Positions 25,403 to 33,178 of a stretch of 64,000 bases of DNA are shown here, one piece after another (within the stretch, counting starts at the first letter, position 1; each line of letters begins with the position of its first letter). The translations under genes were made by a program, and so were the position numbers. Source of the stretch: Candidatus Omnitrophota bacterium. GTDB taxonomy: Bacteria; Omnitrophota; Gorgyraeia; 2-01-FULL-45-10. The stretch lies in contig JBAZKM010000001.1 of assembly GCA_041650805.1 (NCBI GenBank), forward strand, positions 124,001 through 188,000, written 5' to 3'. The notes below the pieces were generated by a model. That model was not told the origin of the DNA and ran no database searches. It worked only from the letters and a program-made list of their open reading frames with translations.

Positions 25403-26193
25403 ATACCCTTCCTCAAGGCATCATCGTTTATCTTTATCTTCGCCTTCTTCCGCCTGTCCTTCAACCAATCTTCGAAGAGGCGCCTCTCCTTAAGCGCGAC
25501 CACCTTCTTCTCGATCTCCGGCTTCATGCTCTCCATAGGAGCCAGGTCCACCCTCTCTCTTTCCACGACCTCTATGAGATAATAATAAGGCGAAGATTCG
25601 AATACCTTTGCCTCGCCTTTCCCCATTTCGAAGGCATCGAGGAAGGCGCTCGAGGCGATCTCATCATAAGCAAGCGGGCCTATGACCTTCCAGCCCGTAG
25701 TGTCCTTATCTTTAAGATATTTCTTATAGGCCTCATCTACCGGCTTCCGGTCGCGGCTCTTGAGCGCCTTGAAGGTGACCCTTTGAGACATATTGTCGTA
25801 ATACCTGCTGATATCGTCATCCGTGGCAAAGAGATAGTCCTGCCACTCCTTCTTCTTATAGTCGATGAAATCCTTTATGAGGGCGTGCTCCCATATCAAC
25901 CGTATGGAGTTCACAAAACGCTCATCCCGGGCAAGGCCCTTCTCCATGGCATACTGGATGATGAGCTTCTTCTCTATCATCGACTCCAGCTGTTCCTGCT
26001 CGGTATCGGGGCTGATCTTGAAGTCGGGGTCGAACCTGGCCCGGAGCGCCAGGTCGCGCATAAGGTCCGTCTTGGTCACGGTGTCCTTATTGACGCGGGC
26101 GACGACCTCTTCATTGGCCGGCCGGCCGGAGGTGCCGCATCCCTGTAAAAGGACCGCGATCGCTATTATGATAAAAATGGTATTGGATCTCAT
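25399..26193 (-). CDS. SurA/PpiC-like peptidyl-prolyl isomerase lipoprotein
   Basis: A 264-aa lipoprotein: signal peptide with lipobox LLQGC (Cys19), then a SurA-N-like region (VVARVNKDTVTKTDLMRDLALRARF, EQEQLESMIEKKLIIQYAMEKGL), a reduced parvulin-like segment (YYDNMSQRVTFKALKSRDRKPVDEAY) and a C-terminal helix returning to the chaperone lobe. Presumably assists folding of exported proteins in the periplasm. The parvulin core is degenerate, so it is probably a chaperone rather than an active isomerase (inference). It overlaps both neighbours by 4 nt. Confidence 0.75.
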   Translation of the reverse strand: MRSNTIFIIIAIAVLLQGCGTSGRPANEEVVARVNKDTVTKTDLMRDLALRARFDPDFKISPDTEQEQLESMIEKKLIIQYAMEKGLARDERFVNSIRLIWEHALIKDFIDYKKKEWQDYLFATDDDISRYYDNMSQRVTFKALKSRDRKPVDEAYKKYLKDKDTTGWKVIGPLAYDEIASSAFLDAFEMGKGEAKVFESSPYYYLIEVVERERVDLAPMESMKPEIEKKVVALKERRLFEDWLKDRRKKAKIKINDDALRKGI

Positions 26194-27218
26194 ATCTTGG
26201 CAGAGACCGATTTGAGCGGTATCAGGGCCGTACTGGCCATCCTGACGAGCTCTTTGACAACGGCTATATCTTTCTGCGAAAAATCGGTCTCTTTCCTTAC
26301 CATATTGAGGTTTATGACGCCGTACACTTCCGCGGTATTGCCCTTATTGAACGGCATTATCATCGATGATTTTATGTAGTCCCGCTTCATCTTATCGGAG
26401 ATACCCTTCTTGTCCTTATCCTTGGGCAGTATTATGGGCTGGGCCGTGGCGGCCGCCATGCCGGCCAGCCCCTCCCCCACCCTTATATTTGTGGTACGGA
26501 CTATCTTCTCATCGAGCTTTGAGGCGACTTTTATATGGAGCATATTGGTCGCCTTATCGACCGTCATTACGGACCCGGAGTCGGCATCGAGCGCCATCAC
26601 ACAGGAATTTAGGAGGGAGTTCAATATCTTCTCCTCGTAATAGCGGGAGAAGAGCGGGTCCATCTCCACCACCTCGGGAGCTATCTCTCCGAGCCGCTTC
26701 TTGTGGTAGCCGTTCTGGACCATGTGAGAGAAGATGCTCCGTATAAGCTTATTTATCGCGTAGACCTTATTGTAAGAGAATACGTTTATCTCGATGAGCG
26801 CGTCCGTGACCTCTTCCGGGTCGAGGCCCATCCTCTTCGCCTCTTCCGCGTACTCGGCCTTCGTCCTCCTGGCCTTTGGTATGAAAGGGCCTATTATGAC
26901 ATAGGCGACTACACGGTGCGCGATCATCATGATGGGAACGGAGAACGCCTCAAGCCCGAAAGGACACTTGAAGCTGGTATCGGTCTTTGTGTGGTTCTGT
27001 TTTCTGATTATACAATCGCCGCAGGGGTCTTTGGATCCGGAATATTTGGGAAGGACATCTTTGCAGAGACGGCTCGGCCTGCTCATCTCGGATAGCGGCG
27101 TGCCGTCCAATGAAACCGTCCTGAGGGTGATCTCCAGGACTTCTGAAAAAGAATCCTGCGTATTTTGCCACTCCTCAGGATTCACCAGATCTGTCAGTCG
27201 CAGATCTTCTTGGAACAT
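26190..27218 (-). CDS. PocR-GAF sensor protein
   Basis: A 342-aa cytoplasmic protein with a PocR ligand-binding domain (residues about 8-175) containing the cysteines of the family (SRLCKDVLPKY, DPCGDCIIRKQ, FKCPFGLEAFSVPIMM) and a GAF domain (about 195-335: SCVMALDADSGSVMTVDK, VRVGEGLAGMAAATAQPII-type, YGVINLNM). No output domain is present. It lies between an NtrC-type activator and a SurA-like gene in one operon, so it may feed a small-molecule or redox signal to the activator (inference). The cysteine cluster could bind a metal or Fe-S centre. Confidence 0.85.
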   Translation of the reverse strand: MFQEDLRLTDLVNPEEWQNTQDSFSEVLEITLRTVSLDGTPLSEMSRPSRLCKDVLPKYSGSKDPCGDCIIRKQNHTKTDTSFKCPFGLEAFSVPIMMIAHRVVAYVIIGPFIPKARRTKAEYAEEAKRMGLDPEEVTDALIEINVFSYNKVYAINKLIRSIFSHMVQNGYHKKRLGEIAPEVVEMDPLFSRYYEEKILNSLLNSCVMALDADSGSVMTVDKATNMLHIKVASKLDEKIVRTTNIRVGEGLAGMAAATAQPIILPKDKDKKGISDKMKRDYIKSSMIMPFNKGNTAEVYGVINLNMVRKETDFSQKDIAVVKELVRMASTALIPLKSVSAKI

Positions 27219-27238
27219 TAATAATTAGGAGTCCGTGC

Positions 27239-28636
27239 TTATTTCTCGGAGTCAGAAATAAGATTATACTTCTTCAGTTTATTGTACAGGGTGGTTCTGT
27301 TCACCCCCAGTTTTTTGGCCGCCCTCTTCTTGTTCCATCCCGTCTCTTCCAGCACCTTGAGTATATAGACCTTCTCCGGGTCCTTCAGCGCGTCTTTCAG
27401 CGATGCGATATCTTTTATCTTGCCGCGGGCGTCATCGGAGGTTATCACGGTCGCCGACTCACGGAGCATCTCGGGCAGGTCGTCCTTATGGAGCGTGCCG
27501 TCGACATCGAGTATTACGGCCCGCTCTATTATATTTTCCAGCTCGCGTATATTGCCGGGCCAGTTATAGGCCATCAGGACGTCCAGGGCGTCTTCGGATA
27601 TGCCCTTTATCTTCTTGTGGTTCTCTTTCGAAAAGAGCCCTATGAAGTGGTCTACGAGGAACGGCAGGTCCTCTTTGCGTTTCCTTAGCGGCGGTATGGT
27701 GATAGATATGACGTTGAGCCGGTAGTAAAGGTCTTCCCTGAACTTCTTTTCGGAGACCGCCTTCTCGAGGTCCTGGTTCGTGCTTACTATAACGCGCACA
27801 TCGACCTTCATCGTCTTGTGGTCACCGACCCGCTCGAACTCTTTCTCCTGGAGCACCCTCAATAACTTCACCTGGAGGTCCAGCGAGAACGAATCTATAT
27901 CATCGAGGAGCATCGTGCCGCTGTGCGACAGCTCAAAGCGGCCCTTGCGGTCGTTTATCGCCCCTGTGAAGGCCCCTTTGGTGTGGCCGAAGAGCTCGCT
28001 CTCTATTATCTCCCTGGGGAGCGCGCCGCACGATATCTCTATGAACGGCTTCTCCTTCCTCTTCTTATCCGCCTTATGTATGGCGCGGGCTATCATCCTC
28101 TTGCCTGTGCCGCTCTCCCCGCGCAACAGCACGGTGGCCCTGGATGGCGCTATGCGGTCGATGAGCGCATATATATCCCTCATTATTGCGCTCTTACCGA
28201 CAAGTCCGTGATAGGTCTCGTCTTTATGTATAAGCCGGCTTATGAAGGACGGCTTGCCTGTATTCAACGATTTGTCGGCGAGCGCCCGTTCGATGGCCGA
28301 GATTATCTTCTCGTCTTCGACAGGTTTGGAGAGATACTCAAAAGCCGATATCCGCTTATTGAGCGGCAGCGAATCGATATCTTCTTTTGATGAGAGGACC
28401 ACGACTTCCGATGGATAGGACTTCTCTTTGACTATGTTGAGGGAGCTGAGGTCACCGATATCGGGACCGTCTATATCGGCGAGTATCACGTGCCAGAGTT
28501 TCTCTTCAAGGTGCCTGAGGGCCTCCTTTACCGAAACGGCTATATCTGCTTCATAGCCGCTCCTGCAGAGCATCTCGTAAAGAGATTTCTGGGAGAGCTT
28601 GTCATCAGTTACTATGAGAACTCGGGCTTTGTCCAT
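27239..28636 (-). CDS. NtrC-family sigma-54 activator (REC-AAA-HTH)
   Basis: A 465-aa response regulator. The receiver domain (1-125) has the acidic pair in IVTDDK, phosphoacceptor Asp in ILADIDGPD and the Lys in YLSKPV. The AAA+ domain has Walker A GESGTGKRM, the sigma-54 contact loop GAFTGA, Walker B LLDDIDSF and the arginine finger region. The C-terminus is a Fis-type helix-turn-helix (NKKRAAKKLGVNRTTLYNKLKK). It resembles PrsR of PEP-CTERM systems and is the obvious candidate to act at the -24/-12 promoter at 34115. The start overlaps the upstream HisKA-like gene by 32 nt. No complete histidine kinase is nearby. Confidence 0.93.
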   Translation of the reverse strand: MDKARVLIVTDDKLSQKSLYEMLCRSGYEADIAVSVKEALRHLEEKLWHVILADIDGPDIGDLSSLNIVKEKSYPSEVVVLSSKEDIDSLPLNKRISAFEYLSKPVEDEKIISAIERALADKSLNTGKPSFISRLIHKDETYHGLVGKSAIMRDIYALIDRIAPSRATVLLRGESGTGKRMIARAIHKADKKRKEKPFIEISCGALPREIIESELFGHTKGAFTGAINDRKGRFELSHSGTMLLDDIDSFSLDLQVKLLRVLQEKEFERVGDHKTMKVDVRVIVSTNQDLEKAVSEKKFREDLYYRLNVISITIPPLRKRKEDLPFLVDHFIGLFSKENHKKIKGISEDALDVLMAYNWPGNIRELENIIERAVILDVDGTLHKDDLPEMLRESATVITSDDARGKIKDIASLKDALKDPEKVYILKVLEETGWNKKRAAKKLGVNRTTLYNKLKKYNLISDSEK

Positions 28637-28952
28637 TCTTAGCTATTATCTCGGATATCTCTTTTTCTATCTCTTTAGCGTAACTATCAAGCCGTTTGAG
28701 CAGGACCGACGTCTTCCTGATGCCTTCCTTCGATTCGAGCAAGAACTGCCTTGACTGCGAATCTTCGCCTACCGTGTGAAGCGCAAGATTTATGAACCGG
28801 TTGATCGTATCTATCGGGCTGTATAATTCGTTGATGATATCTACCGAGACCTTGCCTATCGAGGCCAGCCTCTTGTAGGACTCGATCTCATCTTTCGCGA
28901 CACAGCCCGTCTCCGGTTTCTTCTGTTCTATGTTGTCCTTAGAGTTTATCAT
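28605..28952 (-). CDS. HisKA-like dimerisation domain protein lacking the His
   Basis: A 115-aa protein. The central segment YKRLASIGKVSVDIINELYSPIDTINRFINLAL aligns with the phosphoacceptor helix of histidine kinases (LASIGKLxxGIAHEINNPL), but the His position is Asn (IINEL) and there is no ATPase domain. A second helix (RKTSVLLKRLDSYAKEIEKEISEIIAK) completes a two-helix hairpin. It overlaps the NtrC-type gene by 32 nt, so the two are translated together. Possibly a dimerisation partner or a brake for the receiver domain (inference). Confidence 0.65.
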   Translation of the reverse strand: MINSKDNIEQKKPETGCVAKDEIESYKRLASIGKVSVDIINELYSPIDTINRFINLALHTVGEDSQSRQFLLESKEGIRKTSVLLKRLDSYAKEIEKEISEIIAKNGQSPSSHSN

Positions 28953-29000
28953 ATGAAATTGTAGCGGTCAAATGGAATAACTACCTTTTTTCTGAATTAA

Positions 29001-29861
29001 CTATTTTTTGGTTTTACCTTCAGTCGCATCTATGGCGCCCTGCAAAAATTTTATCAACTTTTCGTCTTTGACCCTGCCCTGTATACCCTTATATATCGCG
29101 ACCGCCTTGTCGGGTCTCTTCAACTCTTTCGTATAGATATAATCTATATACGGGAATTGCTGTGACATCGTTAGCGGTAAAGGATATGTATCTATCATCT
29201 CTTCCAGCGTCCGGCCCGCCTGCTCGTAGTTCTTCACTGACATATACGAGTGCATCAGGAAGTTCAACGCGGCGTACCCCATCGCCTTCCCCTTTTCTCT
29301 TGCGGCAAGGTTCGCATAAAATTGCGCCGCATCGGCGTATGCGGCGTTCGCCTCAGCCGTCTTACCTTCATCCTCGTAGTGCTTCCCTATATACATCGGT
29401 ATCTGTATGCCGAACTGCGTATCGGTGAAGTTGTCGCGCAGGGCCATGTACTCCCTGAGCGCCGCATCCCACTTCCCCTGGCGCTCATAGGCAAACCCCT
29501 TGAGGAACTGGGCCGAACTGAGCACACCGTTGCCAAAGCTCTTCGTGGCGAGGATGGAGCCGATCAGCTTAAATGCCTTATCGTAATCTTTATTGAATAT
29601 GTAAAATTCTGCGAGCGATATGTGGGCCGCCTTTGCGGTATTGGTCCTGGGGTATTTCTTTATTATCTTCAGGAACGTCTTTTCGACCGAAGCGATCATG
29701 GCCGGCGGGGCCACATCGGGATTGACGGTGATCTTACCGCTGCCCTTCATCGCGCGATAGAATAGCCGTTCCGCCGCGTACTCCCCTCCCGCTCCGAGGA
29801 TAGATAGCGCTATGAACACAGCTACCAGGATTGAAACCAATACTATTATCGTCTTCTTCAC
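29001..29861 (-). CDS. Membrane-anchored TPR-repeat protein
   Basis: A 286-aa protein with an N-terminal transmembrane segment (residues 4-26) and about five TPR-like helical pairs (TNTAKAAHISLAEFYIFNKDYDKAFKLI, LKGFAYERQGKWDAALREYMALRDNF, MYIGKHYEDEGKTAEANAAYADAAQFY, MHSYMSVKNYEQAGRTLEEMI). Likely an extracytoplasmic scaffold. It follows the membrane protein at 29880 by 18 nt, a gap filled by a 7-nt repeat array. TPR proteins accompany many PEP-CTERM/EPS loci. Function not specified by the sequence. Confidence 0.75.
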   Translation of the reverse strand: MKKTIIVLVSILVAVFIALSILGAGGEYAAERLFYRAMKGSGKITVNPDVAPPAMIASVEKTFLKIIKKYPRTNTAKAAHISLAEFYIFNKDYDKAFKLIGSILATKSFGNGVLSSAQFLKGFAYERQGKWDAALREYMALRDNFTDTQFGIQIPMYIGKHYEDEGKTAEANAAYADAAQFYANLAAREKGKAMGYAALNFLMHSYMSVKNYEQAGRTLEEMIDTYPLPLTMSQQFPYIDYIYTKELKRPDKAVAIYKGIQGRVKDEKLIKFLQGAIDATEGKTKK

Positions 29862-29868
29862 TTTTTTT

Positions 29869-29903
29869 ACTCCAAACTCCTAACTCCCAACTCCTAACTC
29901 TTT
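29869..29903. repeat. Heptanucleotide array, 5 units (ACTCCTA type)
   Basis: Units ACTCCAA, ACTCCTA, ACTCCCA, ACTCCTA, ACTCTTT. On the minus strand the array encodes the last residues ELGVGS and the stop codon of the 30740 gene. Confidence 0.8.
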
Positions 29904-30740
29904 ATCCGCCACGAACTGCGCCGCAACAAGAATGACGAAACAATCTATGAATATCGAAAGCACACTCCCCAGCACTGTCACGAGCACTACAGATTCCGGG
30001 ACCGTCTTATCCATGATGGCACCCGAGAATGACTTCAGCAGGACTACCGGCAGATACACAAGGTACGGGAGGAGCACCAATCCTATGATAGTAGGAAAAT
30101 TTTTGACGGCAAGTGTAACGCTCCTTACGACTGCCTTGACCAACGGCTTATTTGCCAGGACTATAAGAGGGACGACCGATATCATGAATGCCTGGAGTAT
30201 GACATTCAGGAAGAATACGCCCAGGATCGACGCAAGCCCGAATACGCGGATCGGTATCTGAGGGATAAGACGTGAGATGAAACGCGTCGCTTTAAAGAAG
30301 ACGAAACCGCTCCCCTTCTCTATGACCATCATGAGCGCTATGAAGAGTATTCCATATGCCATGAAGGAGAAATACCTCTTTGCGACGTTCTTGATCACAG
30401 CACCCGTTATGACAGGAAGGCCCGCCTTAGTGTTCTTGAATATCTGTACGGTGACGGCTGTCAGGAAGACACTCACCGAGATATATATGAATATCTGCGA
30501 ATAGTAGAATAACTTCCCCAGTATCGCCAGGTGGGCCGGATAATGCGTGAGCCCTTCCCCGAAGAACTTCTTCACTATGGGATCCACTACAAGAGAGATG
30601 GGCCATCTGGGAGAGAAATATATCAGCTCGAGAGCCAATATCTCAAAGAATGCGATGAATATGAATGGCATAAGGACCCTGGGGTTCTTTGCCATCAGCT
30701 CGACCGTCTCCGTCCAATTCTTGCGTATGTTATATTTCAT
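29880..30740 (-). CDS. Polytopic membrane protein, unknown function
   Basis: A 286-aa integral membrane protein with about six helices: one near residues 23-43, then 75-100, 117-140, 165-195, 210-235 and 250-275. The pattern (WTETVELMAKNPRVLMPFIFIAF at the N-terminus, SVTLAVKNFPTIIGLVLLPYL later) recalls DUF975/glycerophosphoryl-diester-phosphodiesterase-type membrane domains, without a firm match. The C-terminal ELGVGS and the stop codon come from a 7-nt repeat array, so the original end was probably different. The start at 30740 lies 12 nt after a -10 box and has no ribosome binding site. Confidence 0.65.
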   Translation of the reverse strand: MKYNIRKNWTETVELMAKNPRVLMPFIFIAFFEILALELIYFSPRWPISLVVDPIVKKFFGEGLTHYPAHLAILGKLFYYSQIFIYISVSVFLTAVTVQIFKNTKAGLPVITGAVIKNVAKRYFSFMAYGILFIALMMVIEKGSGFVFFKATRFISRLIPQIPIRVFGLASILGVFFLNVILQAFMISVVPLIVLANKPLVKAVVRSVTLAVKNFPTIIGLVLLPYLVYLPVVLLKSFSGAIMDKTVPESVVLVTVLGSVLSIFIDCFVILVAAQFVADKELGVGS

Positions 30741-30751
30741 ATTATCTGGCT

Positions 30752-30779
30752 ATTATATACATAATAAAGAAAATGTAAA
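30752..30779 (-). promoter_or_regulatory. Promoter of the 30740 membrane protein gene
   Basis: On the minus strand TTTACA (30779-30774) and TATAAT (30757-30752) with 16-nt spacing. The expected transcription start is about 5 nt before the ATG, so the transcript is nearly leaderless. It overlaps the T-run of the PEP-CTERM operon terminator. Confidence 0.55.
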
Positions 30780-30819
30780 GAAAAAAGGGGTAAATATCAA
30801 ACTTATACTTACCCCTTTT
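30776..30819 (-). terminator. Intrinsic terminator of the PEP-CTERM operon
   Basis: An 11-bp stem AAAAGGGGTAA / TTACCCCTTTT (30783-30793 with 30809-30819), followed on the minus strand by a T-rich run. It ends the operon that starts at the sigma-54 promoter near 34115; because of the A/T flanks it would also work on the plus strand. Confidence 0.8.
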
Positions 30820-30886
30820 GTGATCGGCTGCCTTGCCAAGCTTGCCTTTTTAAACTATTTTACTTATCTATTATGTAATTATTAGA

Positions 30887-31001
30887 CCGGTGGGAGAACA
30901 TAAACCTTACCGGCTTATGCTCTCACCACGTAAGCATGCTTACTGGTTCAGAGCATACTCCCGTAGTGCGCCCCTCGCCTTAGCTCGGGACGCAATACGG
31001 G
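30887..31001 (-). ncRNA. Structured 3' untranslated region, three hairpins
   Basis: Between the stop codon at 31004 and the terminator are three consecutive hairpins: CCCGTA/TACGGG (30960-31001) with inner GCG-CCC pairing; TATGCTCT/AGAGCATA (30916-30957) enclosing a 14-nt palindrome GTAAGCATGCTTAC; and CCGGT/ACCGG (30887-30913). The density of pairing suggests a stabilising 3' element or a processed small RNA. No family recognised. Confidence 0.45.
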
Positions 31002-31003
31002 AA

Positions 31004-31633
31004 TTATGCCATGAACTTCCTTCTTAGCTTACCAACGAACCCTACCAGGCCGAGGCCCAATAGCATCGCGCTGGCCGGCTCAGGTACTGCCGGTGCATAA
31101 GTATCCAACCTTGTGTTACCGGTGCCCTGCAACTGAGTCGTACCGAATAATTGATACGTCGGCGCATTCGTCTCTATCCACATCAACCCGCTGGTGCTAC
31201 CGGGGGCGACTGGCGGAACGAGATACGAAAACGACACGGCATTACCTGGTGCTGGCCGCGATATCAGGAATGGGATAACCCCGGGACCTAAGACATCCAC
31301 ATTGGTGGTGAAGCTGTCATAGTCCGTGGTATCTGCCAAAGTGATAGACGCAACCGAACCCGGGTTATTTATGACCTGGTATTCGAACACCATAAGACCT
31401 GCCGCGTTGGCCCTTACCCACTGGTTCAGGACGCCGGTAAACCACACGTTATTATTCGCGTCCAGACCGGTGAACGGTATACTCAGTGACGCTAACGCCG
31501 CACCAATACCCGGCGAAGGCGTAACGCCCGTTGCAAACGCAGTCCCTCCTATCGGGAGCGGCACTGCATCGGCCTGACCAACCATGCCAATAAGCATAGC
31601 AAGTATCGCTACTGCAAATACTATCTTCTTCAT
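31004..31633 (-). CDS. PEP-CTERM sorting domain protein (1)
   Basis: A 209-aa exported protein: signal peptide with cleavage near AVPLPIG (residue 23), a domain of about 155 residues rich in Gly, Thr, Pro and aromatic residues, and a C-terminal PEP-CTERM anchor: VPEPAS, hydrophobic segment MLLGLGLVGFVG, then KLRRKFMA. The exosortase at 36.7-37.5 kb should recognise the anchor. The body domain is not recognised; composition suggests an EPS-associated surface protein. Last gene of the sigma-54 operon, followed by structured RNA and a terminator. Confidence 0.9.
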   Translation of the reverse strand: MKKIVFAVAILAMLIGMVGQADAVPLPIGGTAFATGVTPSPGIGAALASLSIPFTGLDANNNVWFTGVLNQWVRANAAGLMVFEYQVINNPGSVASITLADTTDYDSFTTNVDVLGPGVIPFLISRPAPGNAVSFSYLVPPVAPGSTSGLMWIETNAPTYQLFGTTQLQGTGNTRLDTYAPAVPEPASAMLLGLGLVGFVGKLRRKFMA

Positions 31634-31671
31634 CTATTCACCTCCTCTCATCCATGGATTTATTAAAAACT

Positions 31672-32355
31672 TTATCTGACGCGCCTTTTGCGCGCTACCA
31701 ATCCTGCTAATCCTAACCCCAATAACGACATCGTCGCCGGCTCCGGGACTACATCCGAAGAAGTGGCCAACACTTTTACATAATCAACTTTACCCTGGTA
31801 GTCCCAGCCGTTGCCAAAGACCTGGACATCCGATAAACTCTTCATGCCGCCCGGTACGCTGAAAAGATCCAGCTGATAATCATACCAGGTGCCGGACTGC
31901 ACATATGTTCCTATAGACCCGGCGCTCCCGCTGTAATAGAACGCATGCCTGTACGAACGAGCCACGTTACCAAGATCGACGTAGTCGACCTGTATATTGG
32001 CAGGGTACTCCGATGCGGAAGGCGATGAGAGATTCTGATATATGGGCGATATCCTCGTTTGGAGGAGCAGTGAAGAGTAGCCGGAGACGGCGGCATTAAG
32101 CATCTGATAAGCCCCTGTAGCATTGCCATCGGAACCGGAGGCAGACATCATCCAATAGAGCACTCCGCCGGACGCGGATACGCTCGGATTTCCCCATATT
32201 CCCGCACCACCCGTATAATGAAATGTTGTCCAATTCGATATACCCAATGAAAAATCCCCATTCGTCACAAGATCGATCGTGCCAGAGAAGGCCGGGGCCT
32301 GAGACGCCATTACGCCAAAAGCAACAAGGGCCATTATAAGTAATGCTCTCTTCAT
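31672..32355 (-). CDS. PEP-CTERM sorting domain protein (2), jelly-roll-like body
   Basis: A 227-aa exported protein. Signal peptide MKRALLIMALVAFGVMASQAPAFS; body beginning with DLVTNGDFSLGISNWTTFH, the typical opening of carbohydrate-binding-module (galactose-binding-like) domains, continuing to VDYVKVLA; PEP-CTERM end VVPEPATMSLLGLGLAGLVARKRRVR. GGAGGAGAGG directly precedes the ATG at 32355, so it is preferred to the upstream ATG at 32367. The 5' gap to the preceding gene is mostly a 7-nt repeat array. Likely binds polysaccharide at the cell surface. Confidence 0.9.
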   Translation of the reverse strand: MKRALLIMALVAFGVMASQAPAFSGTIDLVTNGDFSLGISNWTTFHYTGGAGIWGNPSVSASGGVLYWMMSASGSDGNATGAYQMLNAAVSGYSSLLLQTRISPIYQNLSSPSASEYPANIQVDYVDLGNVARSYRHAFYYSGSAGSIGTYVQSGTWYDYQLDLFSVPGGMKSLSDVQVFGNGWDYQGKVDYVKVLATSSDVVPEPATMSLLGLGLAGLVARKRRVR

Positions 32356-32371
32356 CCTCTCCTCCATTTTT

Positions 32372-32406
32372 TCTCCAAACTCCTAACTCCCAACTCTTAA
32401 CTAAAC
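32372..32406. repeat. Heptanucleotide array, 5 units (ACTCCTA type)
   Basis: Units TCTCCAA, ACTCCTA, ACTCCCA, ACTCTTA, ACTAAAC. The last unit contains the stop codon of the third PEP-CTERM gene. Nearly identical to the array at 29869. Confidence 0.8.
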
Positions 32407-33177
32407 TCGTTTTTTCCGCGCAACAAACCCTGCCAACCCGAACGCCACGAGCGCCATCGTCGCCGGCTCAGGGGCCACCTTCCCATCCACCTCTATAAAG
32501 TCGTTACCGCATGTCTCGGTCCAATGTACCCTGAAATCGTAATTATGGGTCCAGTTATCTCCGAACGCGGATACCGGGACATATCCTTCTATTATGTAGC
32601 GTTTCGGGCCATAGTAAGAATACATTATGTTTGTCGTGCCGGGGGTCCAGATCGTGCCGTTTATCGCCAGTATCTCCGTAGGCGCTCCGAGATAGGCATT
32701 GTAATTTGCGTTATTGCCATTCCATATACCCCAGTTCTTCTCCCCCAATCCCCACGTCTTTACGTCATAGAGCGTGCCTTTGCTGAAACCGCCGTTACCG
32801 GTCGTTTCGATCCCGTATGTATAGGCGGCCGTCTTGGCGCCGAACTGTATGGCTATATCTCCGGGACGTATACCGTTCAGTCCGGTAAACGGAAATCCGG
32901 TCACTACGGCGAAATAGAGATTGGTATTGTCAAAATATGTGTACATCGCTTCTGCATCATAGTCCTGCCCGCCGTAACCGGGATAGAGGAAATAACTCGT
33001 CTGATCCTCTACTGTATAAAATAGATTACTCGAAGAAGTGGGCGTCCAGTTCGTCCCGGGCGTCACTCCCCAATCGGAAAGGGATCCGTCAGTTACATCG
33101 ATAGATAGCGCGAATGACGCGCCGGCACAGAATACAGACAGCAATACAAATAGTGCTACCAAGATCGTTCTCTTCAT
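32401..33177 (-). CDS. PEP-CTERM sorting domain protein (3), DOMON/CBM9-like body
   Basis: A 258-aa exported protein: signal peptide (residues 1-23, ALFVLLSVFCAGASFA), body starting SIDVTDGSLSDWGV with a strand pattern like CBM9/DOMON domains (YFDNTNLYFAVVTGFPF, GDIAIQFG, YIIEGYVPVSAFG, FRVHWTETCGNDFIEVDG), and the C-terminal anchor APEPATMALVAFGLAGFVARKKRV. The stop codon lies inside a 7-nt array. Its start is separated by one base from the stop of the PEP-CTERM/sugar-transferase fusion gene. Confidence 0.9.
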   Translation of the reverse strand: MKRTILVALFVLLSVFCAGASFALSIDVTDGSLSDWGVTPGTNWTPTSSSNLFYTVEDQTSYFLYPGYGGQDYDAEAMYTYFDNTNLYFAVVTGFPFTGLNGIRPGDIAIQFGAKTAAYTYGIETTGNGGFSKGTLYDVKTWGLGEKNWGIWNGNNANYNAYLGAPTEILAINGTIWTPGTTNIMYSYYGPKRYIIEGYVPVSAFGDNWTHNYDFRVHWTETCGNDFIEVDGKVAPEPATMALVAFGLAGFVARKKRV

Positions 33178-33178
33178 A

